Assembly: GCA_900753305.1 (NCBI GenBank)
Contig: CAADYR010000123.1
Location: 1 to 22,808, forward strand
Source: Lachnospiraceae bacterium
GTDB taxonomy: Bacteria > Bacillota > Clostridia > Lachnospirales > Lachnospiraceae
Reading direction: 5' to 3'
DNA: 22,808 bases
The translations under genes were made by a program, and so were the position numbers. Shown piece after piece: positions 1 to 8,557 of this stretch. The notes under the pieces are model-generated. The model saw only the letters and a list, made by a program, of their open reading frames with translations, was not told the DNA's origin and searched no databases. Position 1 is the stretch's first letter, and each line of letters begins with the position of its first letter.

Positions 1-154
1 AGCATTTGAGATGCAGTTCTTAGAAACTCTTACATCACGTACGTGGCAAAAGAACCGAACTGCCAGACCAGCGGCGTACCTAGATTTTCTTACTTAAACT
101 GCAAGTATAGGATATATTATAGGGGATAATAGGCAATGAAACAAGAGTTACCCC

Positions 155-183
155 TTGGAAAAATCATCCGTTTGAAGTATAAT
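155..183 (+). promoter_or_regulatory. Predicted sigma-A promoter for the MATE-led gene run
   Basis: TTGGAA (155-160, 4 of 6 to TTGACA) is followed after exactly 17 nt by a perfect TATAAT (178-183). Transcription would start near 190, about 30 nt before the MATE start codon. No clear operator dyad is visible. The 154 bases before it hold no recognisable gene; short open frames entering from the left edge end at 97 and 129 and match no family I know. Confidence 0.6.
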
Positions 184-221
184 TGATAGGTGAGTAGAAA
201 AGAGAAAGGCAGTATTATAAT

Positions 222-1610
222 ATGAAACAACAGACTCAAAATAATCCTCTTGGAACAGATTCCGTATCAGGATTAATGGTAAAATTCGCAGTACCCAGCA
301 TTGTAGCAATGCTGGTAGGTGCATTATACAATATCGTAGACCAGCTTTTTATCGGACAGGCAGTAGGAACACTTGGAAATGCAGCAACAAACATAGCGTT
401 TCCACTTACCACTTCCTGTCTGGCGCTGGCATTATTATTTGGAATAGGCGGTGCATCCTGCTTTAACCTGACAATGGGAGAAGGCAATAGAGAAAAGGCA
501 GCATATTATATCGGCAATGCAGTCAGTATGCTGTTTATGTGCGGATTGGCATTGTGCCTGATCACACAGCTTTTTCTGACTCCTTTACTCAGGTTTTTTG
601 GCGCACCACAGGACGTATTGCCATATGCGCAGGAATATGTGCGCATTACAGCTTTTGGGTTCCCCTTTCTGCTGTTGACGATAGGCGGTGGGCATCTGAT
701 CCGTGCTGACGGTAATCCGCGAATGACCATGATCTGTAACCTGACTGGTGCGATCATCAATACAGTTCTGGATGCGCTGTTTGTTATGGTATTTCAGATG
801 GGGATGGCAGGAGCAGCGCTGGCTACGGTGATCGGTCAGGTAATATCAGCAATCATTGTGATCCGATATCTGTATCATTTTAAGACCGTTCCTCTGGAGA
901 AGAAACATCTGATCGTGAATCTGGAATACACGGGTAAAATTGCATCGATCGGGGCAGCATCCTTCTTTAATCAGTTGGCAATGATGGTGGTACAGATTGT
1001 ATTGAATAATTCACTGAAACATTATGGAGCATTGTCTGTGTATGGAGAAGCGATTCCCATCGCCTGTGCAGGAATTGTTATGAAAGTGAATCAGGTATTC
1101 TTCTCTATTGTAATTGGAATCGGACAGGGCAGTCAGCCGATAGAGAGTTTTAACTATGGAGCCAGACAATATGACAGAGTGCGTAAGGCATACTGGCTGG
1201 CATCTGTGGCTGGTGGCAGTATCTCCGTAATTTCGTTTATATTGTTCCAGTTAATTCCCAGACAGATCATTGGGCTGTTTGGTGAGGGCTCCCCTGAATA
1301 TTATCAGTTTGGAATCAGTTATTTCAGGGTATTCTTATTTTTTACCTGGGTGAACTTCATGCAGCCGATCACATCTACTTTCTTTACCTCTATTGGCAAA
1401 CCGGTAAAAGGTATTTTCCTGTCATTGACGAGACAGATTCTGTTTCTTCTTCCGTTGGTTATCGTGCTGCCATTGCTTATGGAAATTGATGGAATCTTAT
1501 ATGCAGGACCGATTGCTGATGGACTGGCAGCAGTAGTTACTGTTGTTATGGCTTGGGTAGAGTTCAGGCAGATGAAGAAGCTGGAAAAGGCACAGGAAAG
1601 GGAAGGATAA
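222..1610 (+). CDS. MATE family multidrug/cation exporter
   Basis: A 462-residue integral membrane protein with about twelve hydrophobic segments in two homologous halves, the normal length for the family. The start of the first half (a hydrophobic helix with VDQLFIGQAVG near residues 39-49) and GIGQGSQPIESFNYGAR near 299-315 are typical of clostridial MATE proteins of the NorM/DinF superfamily. Such proteins export cationic drugs or metabolites in exchange for Na+ or H+ across the cytoplasmic membrane. The substrate cannot be read from sequence. The ribosome site AAAGG (205-209) lies somewhat far (12 nt) from the ATG. The stop codon overlaps the next start (TAATG at 1608-1612), indicating co-translation with the Nudix gene. 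Confidence 0.93.
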   Translation: MKQQTQNNPLGTDSVSGLMVKFAVPSIVAMLVGALYNIVDQLFIGQAVGTLGNAATNIAFPLTTSCLALALLFGIGGASCFNLTMGEGNREKAAYYIGNAVSMLFMCGLALCLITQLFLTPLLRFFGAPQDVLPYAQEYVRITAFGFPFLLLTIGGGHLIRADGNPRMTMICNLTGAIINTVLDALFVMVFQMGMAGAALATVIGQVISAIIVIRYLYHFKTVPLEKKHLIVNLEYTGKIASIGAASFFNQLAMMVVQIVLNNSLKHYGALSVYGEAIPIACAGIVMKVNQVFFSIVIGIGQGSQPIESFNYGARQYDRVRKAYWLASVAGGSISVISFILFQLIPRQIIGLFGEGSPEYYQFGISYFRVFLFFTWVNFMQPITSTFFTSIGKPVKGIFLSLTRQILFLLPLVIVLPLLMEIDGILYAGPIADGLAAVVTVVMAWVEFRQMKKLEKAQEREG

Positions 1611-2203
1611 TGGAGAAGAATTTGCAGACTATCATGCAGGAGATACAGAACTATCAGCCTTATAACGAACAGGAAGAAAATGACAGATGTGTCATGTTAA
1701 ATCTGCTGGAGACACAGCCTGGTATTTTGGAAAGAACGAATCGGGTGGCACATTTTTCCGCTTCATCCTGGATTTTAAATAAAGAACATACGAAAGTACT
1801 TATGATATACCATAATATTTACAATGCATGGGCATGGACGGGTGGACATGCAGACGGGGATGCTGATCTGATGGCGGTCGCATATAGAGAAGCACAGGAA
1901 GAAACAGGAGTCGGCAGTCTGAAGGTGCTTTCGGATGATATTTTTTCTCTGGAAATTCTTACAGTTAACGGGCATGTGAAAAGAGGCAGTTATGTGCCTT
2001 CGCATCTGCATTTGAATGTGACGTATCTTTTTGAGGCAGATGAGGAGGAGATACTTCGTGTTAAACCGGACGAAAACAGTGGTGTGAAGTGGTTTTCATT
2101 TGCAGAAGCATTAAAGGAATGTTCGGAGCCGTGGATGACCCATTGGGTATATAGTAAATTAATGCATAAATTGGAGAAGTTGGATCATGAAAGAGGTATC
2201 TGA
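1610..2203 (+). CDS. Nudix hydrolase
   Basis: A Nudix-fold pyrophosphohydrolase of 197 residues when started at the ATG at 1610. I chose this start because it overlaps the MATE stop by one base; an upstream ATG at 1553 would sit deep inside the MATE gene. The Nudix box spans about residues 79-101 (GHADGDADL...REAQEETGV). Its REXXEE core, which binds the metal, is intact, but the first conserved Glu of the G-x5-E pattern is Ala, with Asp next to it. Enzymes of this family cleave nucleoside diphosphates linked to another moiety, usually to clear damaged or signalling nucleotides. The substrate is unknown. The last codons overlap the start of the first chrA gene by 17 nt. Confidence 0.9.
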   Translation: MEKNLQTIMQEIQNYQPYNEQEENDRCVMLNLLETQPGILERTNRVAHFSASSWILNKEHTKVLMIYHNIYNAWAWTGGHADGDADLMAVAYREAQEETGVGSLKVLSDDIFSLEILTVNGHVKRGSYVPSHLHLNVTYLFEADEEEILRVKPDENSGVKWFSFAEALKECSEPWMTHWVYSKLMHKLEKLDHERGI

Positions 2204-2741
2204 CAAAGAATTATTTTTTACTTTTTTTAAGATTGGCGCTTTTACTTTTGGCGGTGGTTATGCAATGATACCATTGATCAGACGGGAAATCGTCGAAGAA
2301 AGAAAATGGCTGGATGACAGACAGATGTTGGATATTGTAGCAATTGCAGAATCCACACCGGGATCATTGGCAGTGAACGCAGCGACTTTTGTAGGAAGCA
2401 GAACGAATGGAGTGAGCGGAGCTTTTGCGGCAACCAGCGGGGTAGTATTGCCCTCATTTATATTGATCGTACTGATTTCCAGACTGCTGATGCAGGTTGA
2501 AAATGTCAAGGTTGTGCAGTATGCATTTGTGGGAATCAGGGCAGGAGTTCTGGTATTGATCGCACAGGCATTTTTGTCGCTTTTTAAACAGACAAAGAAG
2601 GATTGGTTCTCATATATCCTGATGACAGGTGCTTTTTTGTCTGTCCTGATATGGAATGCGAATACGGTGATCGTCTTGCTGGTATGTGGATTCCTTGGGA
2701 CAATAAGAAGCAGCGTGCAGAAGGGAAAAGATAAACCATGA
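2187..2741 (+). CDS. Chromate transporter ChrA-type, first half-size subunit
   Basis: A 184-residue membrane protein with the CHR-family signature FGGGYAM at residues 21-27 and the ESTPGSLAVNAATFVG stretch near residues 51-66. It represents one half of the long ChrA transporter; in Firmicutes two short CHR genes commonly sit side by side and work together. The family moves chromate outward in characterised members, but most clostridial pairs are untested and the physiological anion may differ. The start ATG at 2187 lies inside the Nudix gene, and the stop overlaps the next gene (ATGA at 2738-2741), so translational coupling is likely. The canonical PGP of the family reads PGS here. Confidence 0.9.
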   Translation: MKEVSDKELFFTFFKIGAFTFGGGYAMIPLIRREIVEERKWLDDRQMLDIVAIAESTPGSLAVNAATFVGSRTNGVSGAFAATSGVVLPSFILIVLISRLLMQVENVKVVQYAFVGIRAGVLVLIAQAFLSLFKQTKKDWFSYILMTGAFLSVLIWNANTVIVLLVCGFLGTIRSSVQKGKDKP

Positions 2742-3286
2742 TTTATTTGAAATTATTTCTGGAATTTTTCAAAATAGGTGCTTTTACCTTTGGCGGTGGT
2801 TATGCTATGCTGCCATTGATCCAGGAAACAGTACTTCGGAATGGCTGGTTGGATCAGAAACAGTTAATTGATTTTATCGCAGTCAGTGAAAGCACTCCGG
2901 GACCTTTTGCAGTAAATATATCAACTTATATTGGGGAAAGGACAGCAGGACTTCCAGGCGCTTTATGTGCAACACTTGGGGCAGTGCTGCCATCATTTAT
3001 CATTATTTTGATCATTGCCAGATGTTATCAGAGATTCTGCAGACACTGGGCAGTGAAAGGCTGCATGGAAGGATTGCGTCCTGCAGTGATAGCTCTGATC
3101 GCAACTGCGGTATTATCAGTAGGAAACAGTGTATTTGACATAAGTGTCATTTTTACAGAAGAAAATCTGGTAGTTGCAGCGATTGTTATGGTAGCGTCTG
3201 TTATGGCATATAAAAAACAACATCCTATTATGATCATCTGTATCAGTGGAATACTGGGAGTGACCGCAGGTCTTATAATGGGATAA
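2738..3286 (+). CDS. Chromate transporter ChrA-type, second half-size subunit
   Basis: A 182-residue partner of the preceding gene. It has the same signature FGGGYAM at residues 18-24 and a canonical ESTPGPFAVNISTYIG motif. Hydrophobic segments fill most of the protein. The two paralogues are clearly related but not near-identical, as expected for an old duplication that makes an obligate pair with opposite membrane orientations. It begins by a 4-nt ATGA overlap with the upstream gene. The ion transported is not shown by sequence; chromate or another oxyanion is the family expectation. Confidence 0.9.
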   Translation: MIYLKLFLEFFKIGAFTFGGGYAMLPLIQETVLRNGWLDQKQLIDFIAVSESTPGPFAVNISTYIGERTAGLPGALCATLGAVLPSFIIILIIARCYQRFCRHWAVKGCMEGLRPAVIALIATAVLSVGNSVFDISVIFTEENLVVAAIVMVASVMAYKKQHPIMIICISGILGVTAGLIMG

Positions 3287-3322
3287 TAATGCGAAAAGCA
3301 TGATGTTTAAAAAGAGAAAGGT

Positions 3323-4891
3323 ATGGTGGTTACAATGAGCAATACAAAAGAACAACCTGAATGGCTGGATGATGCAATATTTTATGAAATCTATCCGCAG
3401 TCTTTTCAGGACACAAATGCAGACGGTATTGGGGATATCAATGGCATAACCAGAAGACTGGACTATATCAGGGAACTGGGCTGTAATGCGATCTGGATCA
3501 ATCCCTGTTTCCAGTCACCTTTTGGAGATGCGGGATATGATGTGGAGGACTATTATACAGTAGCGCCCAGATATGGCACGAATGAAGATCTGGCGAACCT
3601 TTTTAAAGAGGCACATGCCAGAGATATGCATGTCATTCTTGATCTGGTACCGGGGCATACAGCGGTGACTCATAAGTGGTTTAAGGAATCTATGAAAGCT
3701 GAGAAAAATGAGTACACGGATAGATATATCTGGACAGACAGTATATGGGAAGAACCACAGGGAATCGGTTGTATCAGAGGTATTTCTGACAGAGACGGTT
3801 CCTGCGTCGTAAATTTCTTCTCCCATCAGCCGGCACTGAACTATGGATATTATGAGCAGGACCGCCCCTGGCAGCAGTCCATGGATGACGAAGGTCCCAA
3901 GGCTACACTGGAGGCTATGAAGGATGTGATGCGTTTCTGGTTGAAGATGGGCTGTGACGGATTCCGTGTGGATATGGCTGGATCTCTGGTTAAAAATGAC
4001 CCGGAGGGAAAAGGCACGATTCGTTTGTGGCAGAATGTAAGAGAGTTCCTTGATAAAGAATTTCCGCATGCTGCTATGGTTTCTGAATGGGGAGAGCCTG
4101 ACAAGTCTTTGCAGGGTGGCTTCCATATGGATTTTCTGCTGCATTTCGGACCATCTCATTATAACGATCTGTTTCGCTGCGAGGAGCCTTTCTTCTCATC
4201 CAGAGGAAAAGGTGATGTATCCGCATTTGTAGAGAAGTACATTGAGAATTACGAAAAATCAGAGAGAAAGGGACTTATCTGTATTCCTTCCGGCAATCAT
4301 GATATGGATAGACTGGCGAGAGGATTGCAGGGAGATGAGTTGAAGGTTGCGTTTGCATTCCTGCTGTCCATGCCGGGTGCACCTTTTATCTATTATGGTG
4401 ATGAGATCGGTATGAGATATGTAGAGGGGCTTACCTCTGTAGAAGGTGGCTACAGCAGAACCGGTTCCCGATCTCCTATGCAGTGGGATGATAGCGTAAA
4501 TGCAGGTTTCAGTAACGCAAGTGCAGAGAAACTCTACATTCAGCAGGATAAGGGAGCAGACCGACCAACTGTAGAAAAACAGAAGGAGGACAAGGACTCT
4601 CTCTACCATGAAATCAGGAAACTGATCGCTGTGAGAAAAGAACATGAGGCACTGTTGAATAAGGGTGAGATCAACTTTGTATATGCCAAGCCCGATACTT
4701 ATCCGCTGGCTTATATCAGAAGTACTGAGAAGGAGAGGATTCTGGTAGTAATCAATCCATCCGGACAAAAGGTACAGTTTCCATATGAAGGCAAGTTGGG
4801 AGAAGCACTTTATCAATTTGGTGGAGCAATAGAAGGTGATGGTAAGGTAGTCAGTGTTGCACCACAATCAGCAGCTTTTATAAAATTATAA
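3323..4891 (+). CDS. GH13 family alpha-glucosidase / alpha-amylase-like enzyme
   Basis: A cytoplasmic glycoside hydrolase of family 13, up to 522 residues, without a signal peptide. The N-terminal barrel starts with IFYEIYPQSFQDTNADGIGD. The catalytic triad is present: nucleophile D217 in GFRVDMA, acid/base E255 in SEWGEP, and D327 in GNHD. The usual DxVxNHT motif reads DLVPGHT. A small C-terminal beta domain follows from about residue 440. It most resembles enzymes that cut short alpha-glucosides after uptake, but a transglycosylating member (trehalose synthase-like) cannot be excluded. Two starts are possible: the ATG at 3323, only 1 nt after AGAAAGG, and the ATG at 3335, 13 nt after it. 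The mature core is the same either way. Confidence 0.88.
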   Translation: MVVTMSNTKEQPEWLDDAIFYEIYPQSFQDTNADGIGDINGITRRLDYIRELGCNAIWINPCFQSPFGDAGYDVEDYYTVAPRYGTNEDLANLFKEAHARDMHVILDLVPGHTAVTHKWFKESMKAEKNEYTDRYIWTDSIWEEPQGIGCIRGISDRDGSCVVNFFSHQPALNYGYYEQDRPWQQSMDDEGPKATLEAMKDVMRFWLKMGCDGFRVDMAGSLVKNDPEGKGTIRLWQNVREFLDKEFPHAAMVSEWGEPDKSLQGGFHMDFLLHFGPSHYNDLFRCEEPFFSSRGKGDVSAFVEKYIENYEKSERKGLICIPSGNHDMDRLARGLQGDELKVAFAFLLSMPGAPFIYYGDEIGMRYVEGLTSVEGGYSRTGSRSPMQWDDSVNAGFSNASAEKLYIQQDKGADRPTVEKQKEDKDSLYHEIRKLIAVRKEHEALLNKGEINFVYAKPDTYPLAYIRSTEKERILVVINPSGQKVQFPYEGKLGEALYQFGGAIEGDGKVVSVAPQSAAFIKL

Positions 4892-4920
4892 AATATTATT
4901 CATTATGAGATAGAAAAGTA

Positions 4921-4950
4921 GTCTGGCAGAAATGCCAGGCTTCTTTTTTT
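4921..4950 (+). terminator. Rho-independent terminator after the GH13 gene
   Basis: The CTGGCA arm (4923-4928) pairs with TGCCAG (4933-4938) around a GAAA loop, extended by one G-U and one G-C pair. It is followed directly by the T-rich tract 4941-4950. It separates region A from the next operon. Confidence 0.85.
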
Positions 4951-4966
4951 ACTACAAGTAAAGTGC

Positions 4967-4983
4967 TATAAGTAAAAGTTATA
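4967..4983. promoter_or_regulatory. Small inverted repeat, candidate operator
   Basis: TATAA (4967-4971) and TTATA (4979-4983) are perfect inverted arms around 7 nt, 22 nt upstream of the -35 box of the next operon. The position suits an activator or repressor of that promoter. The arms are short and AT-rich, so chance is a real alternative. Confidence 0.25.
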
Positions 4984-5005
4984 ACCAATCAAAAGAATTA
5001 ATGAA

Positions 5006-5034
5006 TTGACGAATGCTTATGTATATGCTATTAT
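5006..5034 (+). promoter_or_regulatory. Strong predicted promoter of the GST/ABC-importer operon
   Basis: TTGACG (5006-5011, 5 of 6) and TATTAT (5029-5034, 5 of 6) are spaced by 17 nt, and TGC immediately before the -10 makes it an extended -10 promoter. The start would be near 5041, leaving a leader of about 59 nt. A small dyad ATGC-N10-GCAT overlaps the -10 and start region. Confidence 0.75.
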
Positions 5035-5099
5035 CAATGCATAGAAAACCTACTGACATAGTGGAGAATAAAAAAGAGATTGAAAAGGAGAGTAAATAG

Positions 5100-6329
5100 A
5101 TGGGATGCTGCGGAGTTGATTATACAAATACAAGTGCAGAAGATTTATTAAATGCATATACAGATGAGGAAGCAAAAGCGCATGCAGAGGAGGTAGGAGT
5201 CGATCCAAGACCGAATGAAACGATCAGTGAGATTGATGAGACGGGAGCATTTATCCGTCAGCCTAATGCATTTATCCAGCCTTTTGGTGATAAAGAAGGA
5301 AATCTCAAGGCAGAAGCTAACAGATACGCAATCTATTGGGCGATAGGTTGTAACTGGTCGAACAGACCGGTGATCGTCAGAGATCTGCTGGGATTACAGA
5401 ATGTGATTCAGGATCAGTTGGTAACGAAGTCAGGACAGACCAATGTATATGGACATGGATTTGGCGATAAGCCAGAGCACAGAGATCCGATCACAGGAGC
5501 CTATTTTCTGAGTGAATTTTATAAGAGAGCGAAGCCTGATTTTACAGGACGTGCAACAACACCGACTCTGGTAGATATCATTGAGAAAAAGGCAGTAAAC
5601 AATGATTATCACAGATTGACTAATTACCTGGAAGTTCAGTTCAGACCTTTCCAGCCGGCAGATGCACCGGATCTGTATCCTAAGAAATTCAGAAAAGAAA
5701 TTGATGAGTTTAATGACTGGTTGTTCCCACATATCAACAATGGACATTATCGAATGGCATTTTGCCAGTCACCGGAAGCTTATGATGAAGCGTATGAGGA
5801 CTTCTACGATTCTCTGGAAAAGCTGGACAAGAGACTGGAAACGAACCGATTCCTGTTCGGCGATTACATAACAGACAGTGATGTAAGAGCATACGTTACC
5901 TTAGTCAGATGGGACGTAAATTACTACCATAATATAGGGCCTGTCAAGAAGCCAATCAAGGATTACAAGAATATCTGGGGATATTTGAGAGAATTAAATA
6001 CGATTCCGGCTTTTCATAATAACAGCAATGCAAGGACATTAGCACTGAACGGTATCAGAAAAGATGGAAACTTCTTCAGAAGCTATAATGAAAGAATCCT
6101 GACAAAAGTTGATTTTGACAAATTGTGGGCTGATGATGGAGCCAGAAGAAAGTTAAGCAGGACACCAGATGAAATGTTCTTACGTCATCCGGCAGGAGAA
6201 ACATACGAAGAATATGCAAGTGAGATATCTACAGCCATATGGAACAGTCCAAACTGGGATGACAGAAATCCAAAGAATGGTACATTATCAGTAGATGCAT
6301 CGATTAACCCGTTAAAAGGCCTTTTATAA
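5100..6329 (+). CDS. Xi-class GST-like protein (glutathionyl-hydroquinone reductase family)
   Basis: A 409-residue soluble protein. Residues about 38-165 form a thioredoxin-like N-terminal domain with the putative catalytic Cys84 in GCNWSNRP; known glutathionyl-hydroquinone reductases have CPWAHR here, so the Cys, Trp and Arg are kept. The all-helical C-terminal GST domain follows (about residues 175-320, including FLFGDYITDSDVRAYVTLVRWD). A tail of about 70 residues extends beyond the family core. The N-terminus is MGCC, an extra cysteine pair. In this family the Cys removes a thiol conjugate from an aromatic ring by forming a mixed disulfide. Clostridia generally do not make glutathione, so the natural thiol is uncertain. 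First gene of the operon; ribosome site AAAAGGAGAG just upstream. Confidence 0.85.
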   Translation: MGCCGVDYTNTSAEDLLNAYTDEEAKAHAEEVGVDPRPNETISEIDETGAFIRQPNAFIQPFGDKEGNLKAEANRYAIYWAIGCNWSNRPVIVRDLLGLQNVIQDQLVTKSGQTNVYGHGFGDKPEHRDPITGAYFLSEFYKRAKPDFTGRATTPTLVDIIEKKAVNNDYHRLTNYLEVQFRPFQPADAPDLYPKKFRKEIDEFNDWLFPHINNGHYRMAFCQSPEAYDEAYEDFYDSLEKLDKRLETNRFLFGDYITDSDVRAYVTLVRWDVNYYHNIGPVKKPIKDYKNIWGYLRELNTIPAFHNNSNARTLALNGIRKDGNFFRSYNERILTKVDFDKLWADDGARRKLSRTPDEMFLRHPAGETYEEYASEISTAIWNSPNWDDRNPKNGTLSVDASINPLKGLL

Positions 6330-6360
6330 AAAGACACAGATATGAGTGGAGGAGTAAAGT

Positions 6361-7245
6361 ATGAAAAACAAGATTTTGAATAGAGTGATAGCAACTATCG
6401 GAGTAACAGCAGTTTTATTTGGAAGTTTAACAGGATGCGGTTCCACTTCTTCTTCCAGTACAGACACAGCAACATCAGGAGTGACCAAAGTAACAGTGGC
6501 AACCAAGGGAAGCCCTGCACCATACATGGTCGTAGATGAGAACAATGAAATCGGTGGAAGCGACATTGAGATCGTAAAGGCAATTTTTGAGAAACTTCCA
6601 CAGTATGAACTGGAAATCATCAAGGCTGACGATCCCCTTACAGGTTTGACAGGCGGACTTTATGATCTGGCAGTAAACAACTATGCATGGAGAGATGAAA
6701 GAGGAGAACTTTATTATTACAGCTTACCTTACAAGACGGGATATGACGTATATATCCAGAGAAAAGGCGATGAGCCACTGACCGGCTTGCAGGACATTGC
6801 AGACAGAGGTTATAAGACAGAGGTAGGCGCAGGCAGCAATAAGGCTTTGGCTTTGGAACACTGGAATGAAGAGAACCCGGATCATCAGATCGAGATTATC
6901 TACTCTGAGTCTGATTTCCAGATCAAATTCCAGAATATCGCAGATGGCAAGACCGATGTAGCAATCGATGATGGTCCTATCCTTGATACTCTGATCGGAA
7001 CCTTTGGTTTGGAAGATGAACTTGTAGGTAATCCAATCGATGCTGATACACAGGAATTCATCAGCCCGCATAACAGCTCCTATTTCCTTTTTGCCAAGGA
7101 TGAAAAAGGCGCAGCATTAAGAGAAGATGTAGACAAGGCTCTGATTGAGATCAAAAATGATGGCACACTTGCAGAAATTTTGACTAAGTATTTCGAAAAA
7201 GATACAAGTCCTGCAGATGATGATTTAAAGGCAACTCCTAACTAG
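6361..7245 (+). CDS. Polar amino-acid ABC transporter substrate-binding lipoprotein
   Basis: A 294-residue extracellular solute-binding protein of family 3. The N-terminus has a lipoprotein signal peptide with lipobox LTGC, so Cys26 would be lipidated and anchor the protein to the outer face of the membrane. A Ser/Thr-rich linker follows, then the two-lobed binding domain starting at VTVATKGSPAPYMVVDE, ending with GTLAEILTKYF. It partners with the permease and ATPase genes at 9093-10615 in the same operon. Its closest recognisable functional class is cystine or polar amino-acid binding proteins. Whether it takes a free amino acid or an S-modified cysteine is not shown by sequence; the enzymes beside it favour the latter. 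Confidence 0.92.
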   Translation: MKNKILNRVIATIGVTAVLFGSLTGCGSTSSSSTDTATSGVTKVTVATKGSPAPYMVVDENNEIGGSDIEIVKAIFEKLPQYELEIIKADDPLTGLTGGLYDLAVNNYAWRDERGELYYYSLPYKTGYDVYIQRKGDEPLTGLQDIADRGYKTEVGAGSNKALALEHWNEENPDHQIEIIYSESDFQIKFQNIADGKTDVAIDDGPILDTLIGTFGLEDELVGNPIDADTQEFISPHNSSYFLFAKDEKGAALREDVDKALIEIKNDGTLAEILTKYFEKDTSPADDDLKATPN

Positions 7246-7269
7246 GCAAACAAGTGAAAGAATACATAT

Positions 7270-8529
7270 ATGAAAACTTTAATCAGTAATGTAAATGTGT
7301 TTGATGGAAAAAATTCCACCATATTAGAACATCAGAATATCGTGATAGACAATCATCTGGTCACAGAAATCTTCTCAGGAGAACATTCACAGGAGCAGTT
7401 CGATCAGGTCATTGATGGTAAAGGACAGTACGCCATACCGGGACTTACCGATGCACATGTCCATCTGGGCAAGACACATATTGATGGTGCTACAGCATCC
7501 TACGATGCGATCATCGGGGCTGTTGTAGCAGGCAAGCTCCTTGACCATGGAATCACCACCGTCAGAGATGCCGGAAGTGTGACAACAGGATTAAAAAGGG
7601 CAATCGATGAAGGTGTGATTCCGGGACCAAGAATATTTCCCAGTATGAATTACCTTTCCCAGACCTGCGGGCATGGAGACAGCGAATATGCACATTACAA
7701 CAGAGATATCCAGTACCGCAATCCAAGAGGTGTAGCTTTGTGTGACGGAGTAGCAGAATGTAGGAGAGCAGTCAGAGAGCAGTTCTTTCTGGGAGCATCG
7801 CAGATCAAGATCATGGCAGGCGGTGGTATGAGTTCCATATGTGATCCGGTAGAAACCTTGCAGTTTTCACTGGAAGAGATGAAGGCAATCGTGGAAACAA
7901 CAGCAGATTATGGCAGTTATGTACTGGCACATCTGTATACACCATCCTGCATACAGCGGGCAGTTGAGGCAGGTGTCAAGAGCCTGGAACACGGACACTG
8001 GATCGATGAAGAGACAGCGAAACTGATCAAAGACAAAGATGTATTCTTAAATCCCTGCCCTCAATTCACTCTGGAAGAGGTCAAATGGAATCACATGGGT
8101 GAGTTCTCAGACCAGCCATCTCAGCTTAAGAAAAAGAAAAAGCCGGGAAGTGCGAGAGTGAAAGAGCAAATGGAAGAAACAACGAATCTGATCAACAAAT
8201 ATGATCTTAAGATTCTGTTCGGAACAGATCTGATGATCATGTATAACGAATATGAACCGAGGGAGAGTCTGGATTTTACAGAATATAAGAAGCGGTTCGG
8301 CTCTTATAAGGGACTGCTTGCAGCGACAGGCAACTTCCATGAGATCACGAAGCTTACAACTTATCAGAATCCTTATCCGGATGGACATATTGGTGTGTTG
8401 ACCAAAGGCTCTTATGCAGACATCGTTATTACAAAAGGCAATCCGGTAGAGAATCTGGACATTCTTGGAGATGTGAACAACATACTTCTTGTCATGAAGG
8501 ATGGCAGGGTATACAAAAACAGTCTTTGA
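7270..8529 (+). CDS. Amidohydrolase-superfamily metal enzyme (imidazolonepropionase/prolidase-like)
   Basis: A 419-residue cytoplasmic TIM-barrel hydrolase. Metal ligands of the superfamily are visible: H63 and H65 in DAHVHLG, K180 in QIKIMAGGGMSS (candidate carboxylated lysine), H221 in LAHLY, H241 in SLEHGHW and D320 in FGTDLM. The flanking beta-sandwich segments (start MKTLISNVNVFDG; end ADIVITKGNPVENLDIL) are normal for the group. A lysine run at residues 287-291 lies in a surface loop. Relatives hydrolyse N-acyl amino acids, dipeptides ending in proline or cyclic amides. In this operon an amide- or peptide-bond hydrolysis of an imported conjugate is plausible, but the substrate is not known. 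The gene ends 28 nt before the next start. Confidence 0.88.
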   Translation: MKTLISNVNVFDGKNSTILEHQNIVIDNHLVTEIFSGEHSQEQFDQVIDGKGQYAIPGLTDAHVHLGKTHIDGATASYDAIIGAVVAGKLLDHGITTVRDAGSVTTGLKRAIDEGVIPGPRIFPSMNYLSQTCGHGDSEYAHYNRDIQYRNPRGVALCDGVAECRRAVREQFFLGASQIKIMAGGGMSSICDPVETLQFSLEEMKAIVETTADYGSYVLAHLYTPSCIQRAVEAGVKSLEHGHWIDEETAKLIKDKDVFLNPCPQFTLEEVKWNHMGEFSDQPSQLKKKKKPGSARVKEQMEETTNLINKYDLKILFGTDLMIMYNEYEPRESLDFTEYKKRFGSYKGLLAATGNFHEITKLTTYQNPYPDGHIGVLTKGSYADIVITKGNPVENLDILGDVNNILLVMKDGRVYKNSL

Positions 8530-8557
8530 AAAAAGTGTGCAAAAGACAGGCACAGAA

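Noticed and set aside
1..129. Open frames entering from the left edge and ending at 97 and 129, possible 3' end of an upstream gene.
   Set aside because: Two frames are open about equally, neither resembles a family I know, and the segment is too short to decide.
136..186. A 16-codon open frame starting ATGAAACAAGAG upstream of the MATE gene.
   Set aside because: It spans the predicted -35 and -10 of the MATE promoter, has no good ribosome site and no recognisable peptide; most likely chance.
3515..4159. A 214-codon open frame on the minus strand inside the GH13 gene.
   Set aside because: It is the antisense shadow of a well-supported gene and its translation has no family features.
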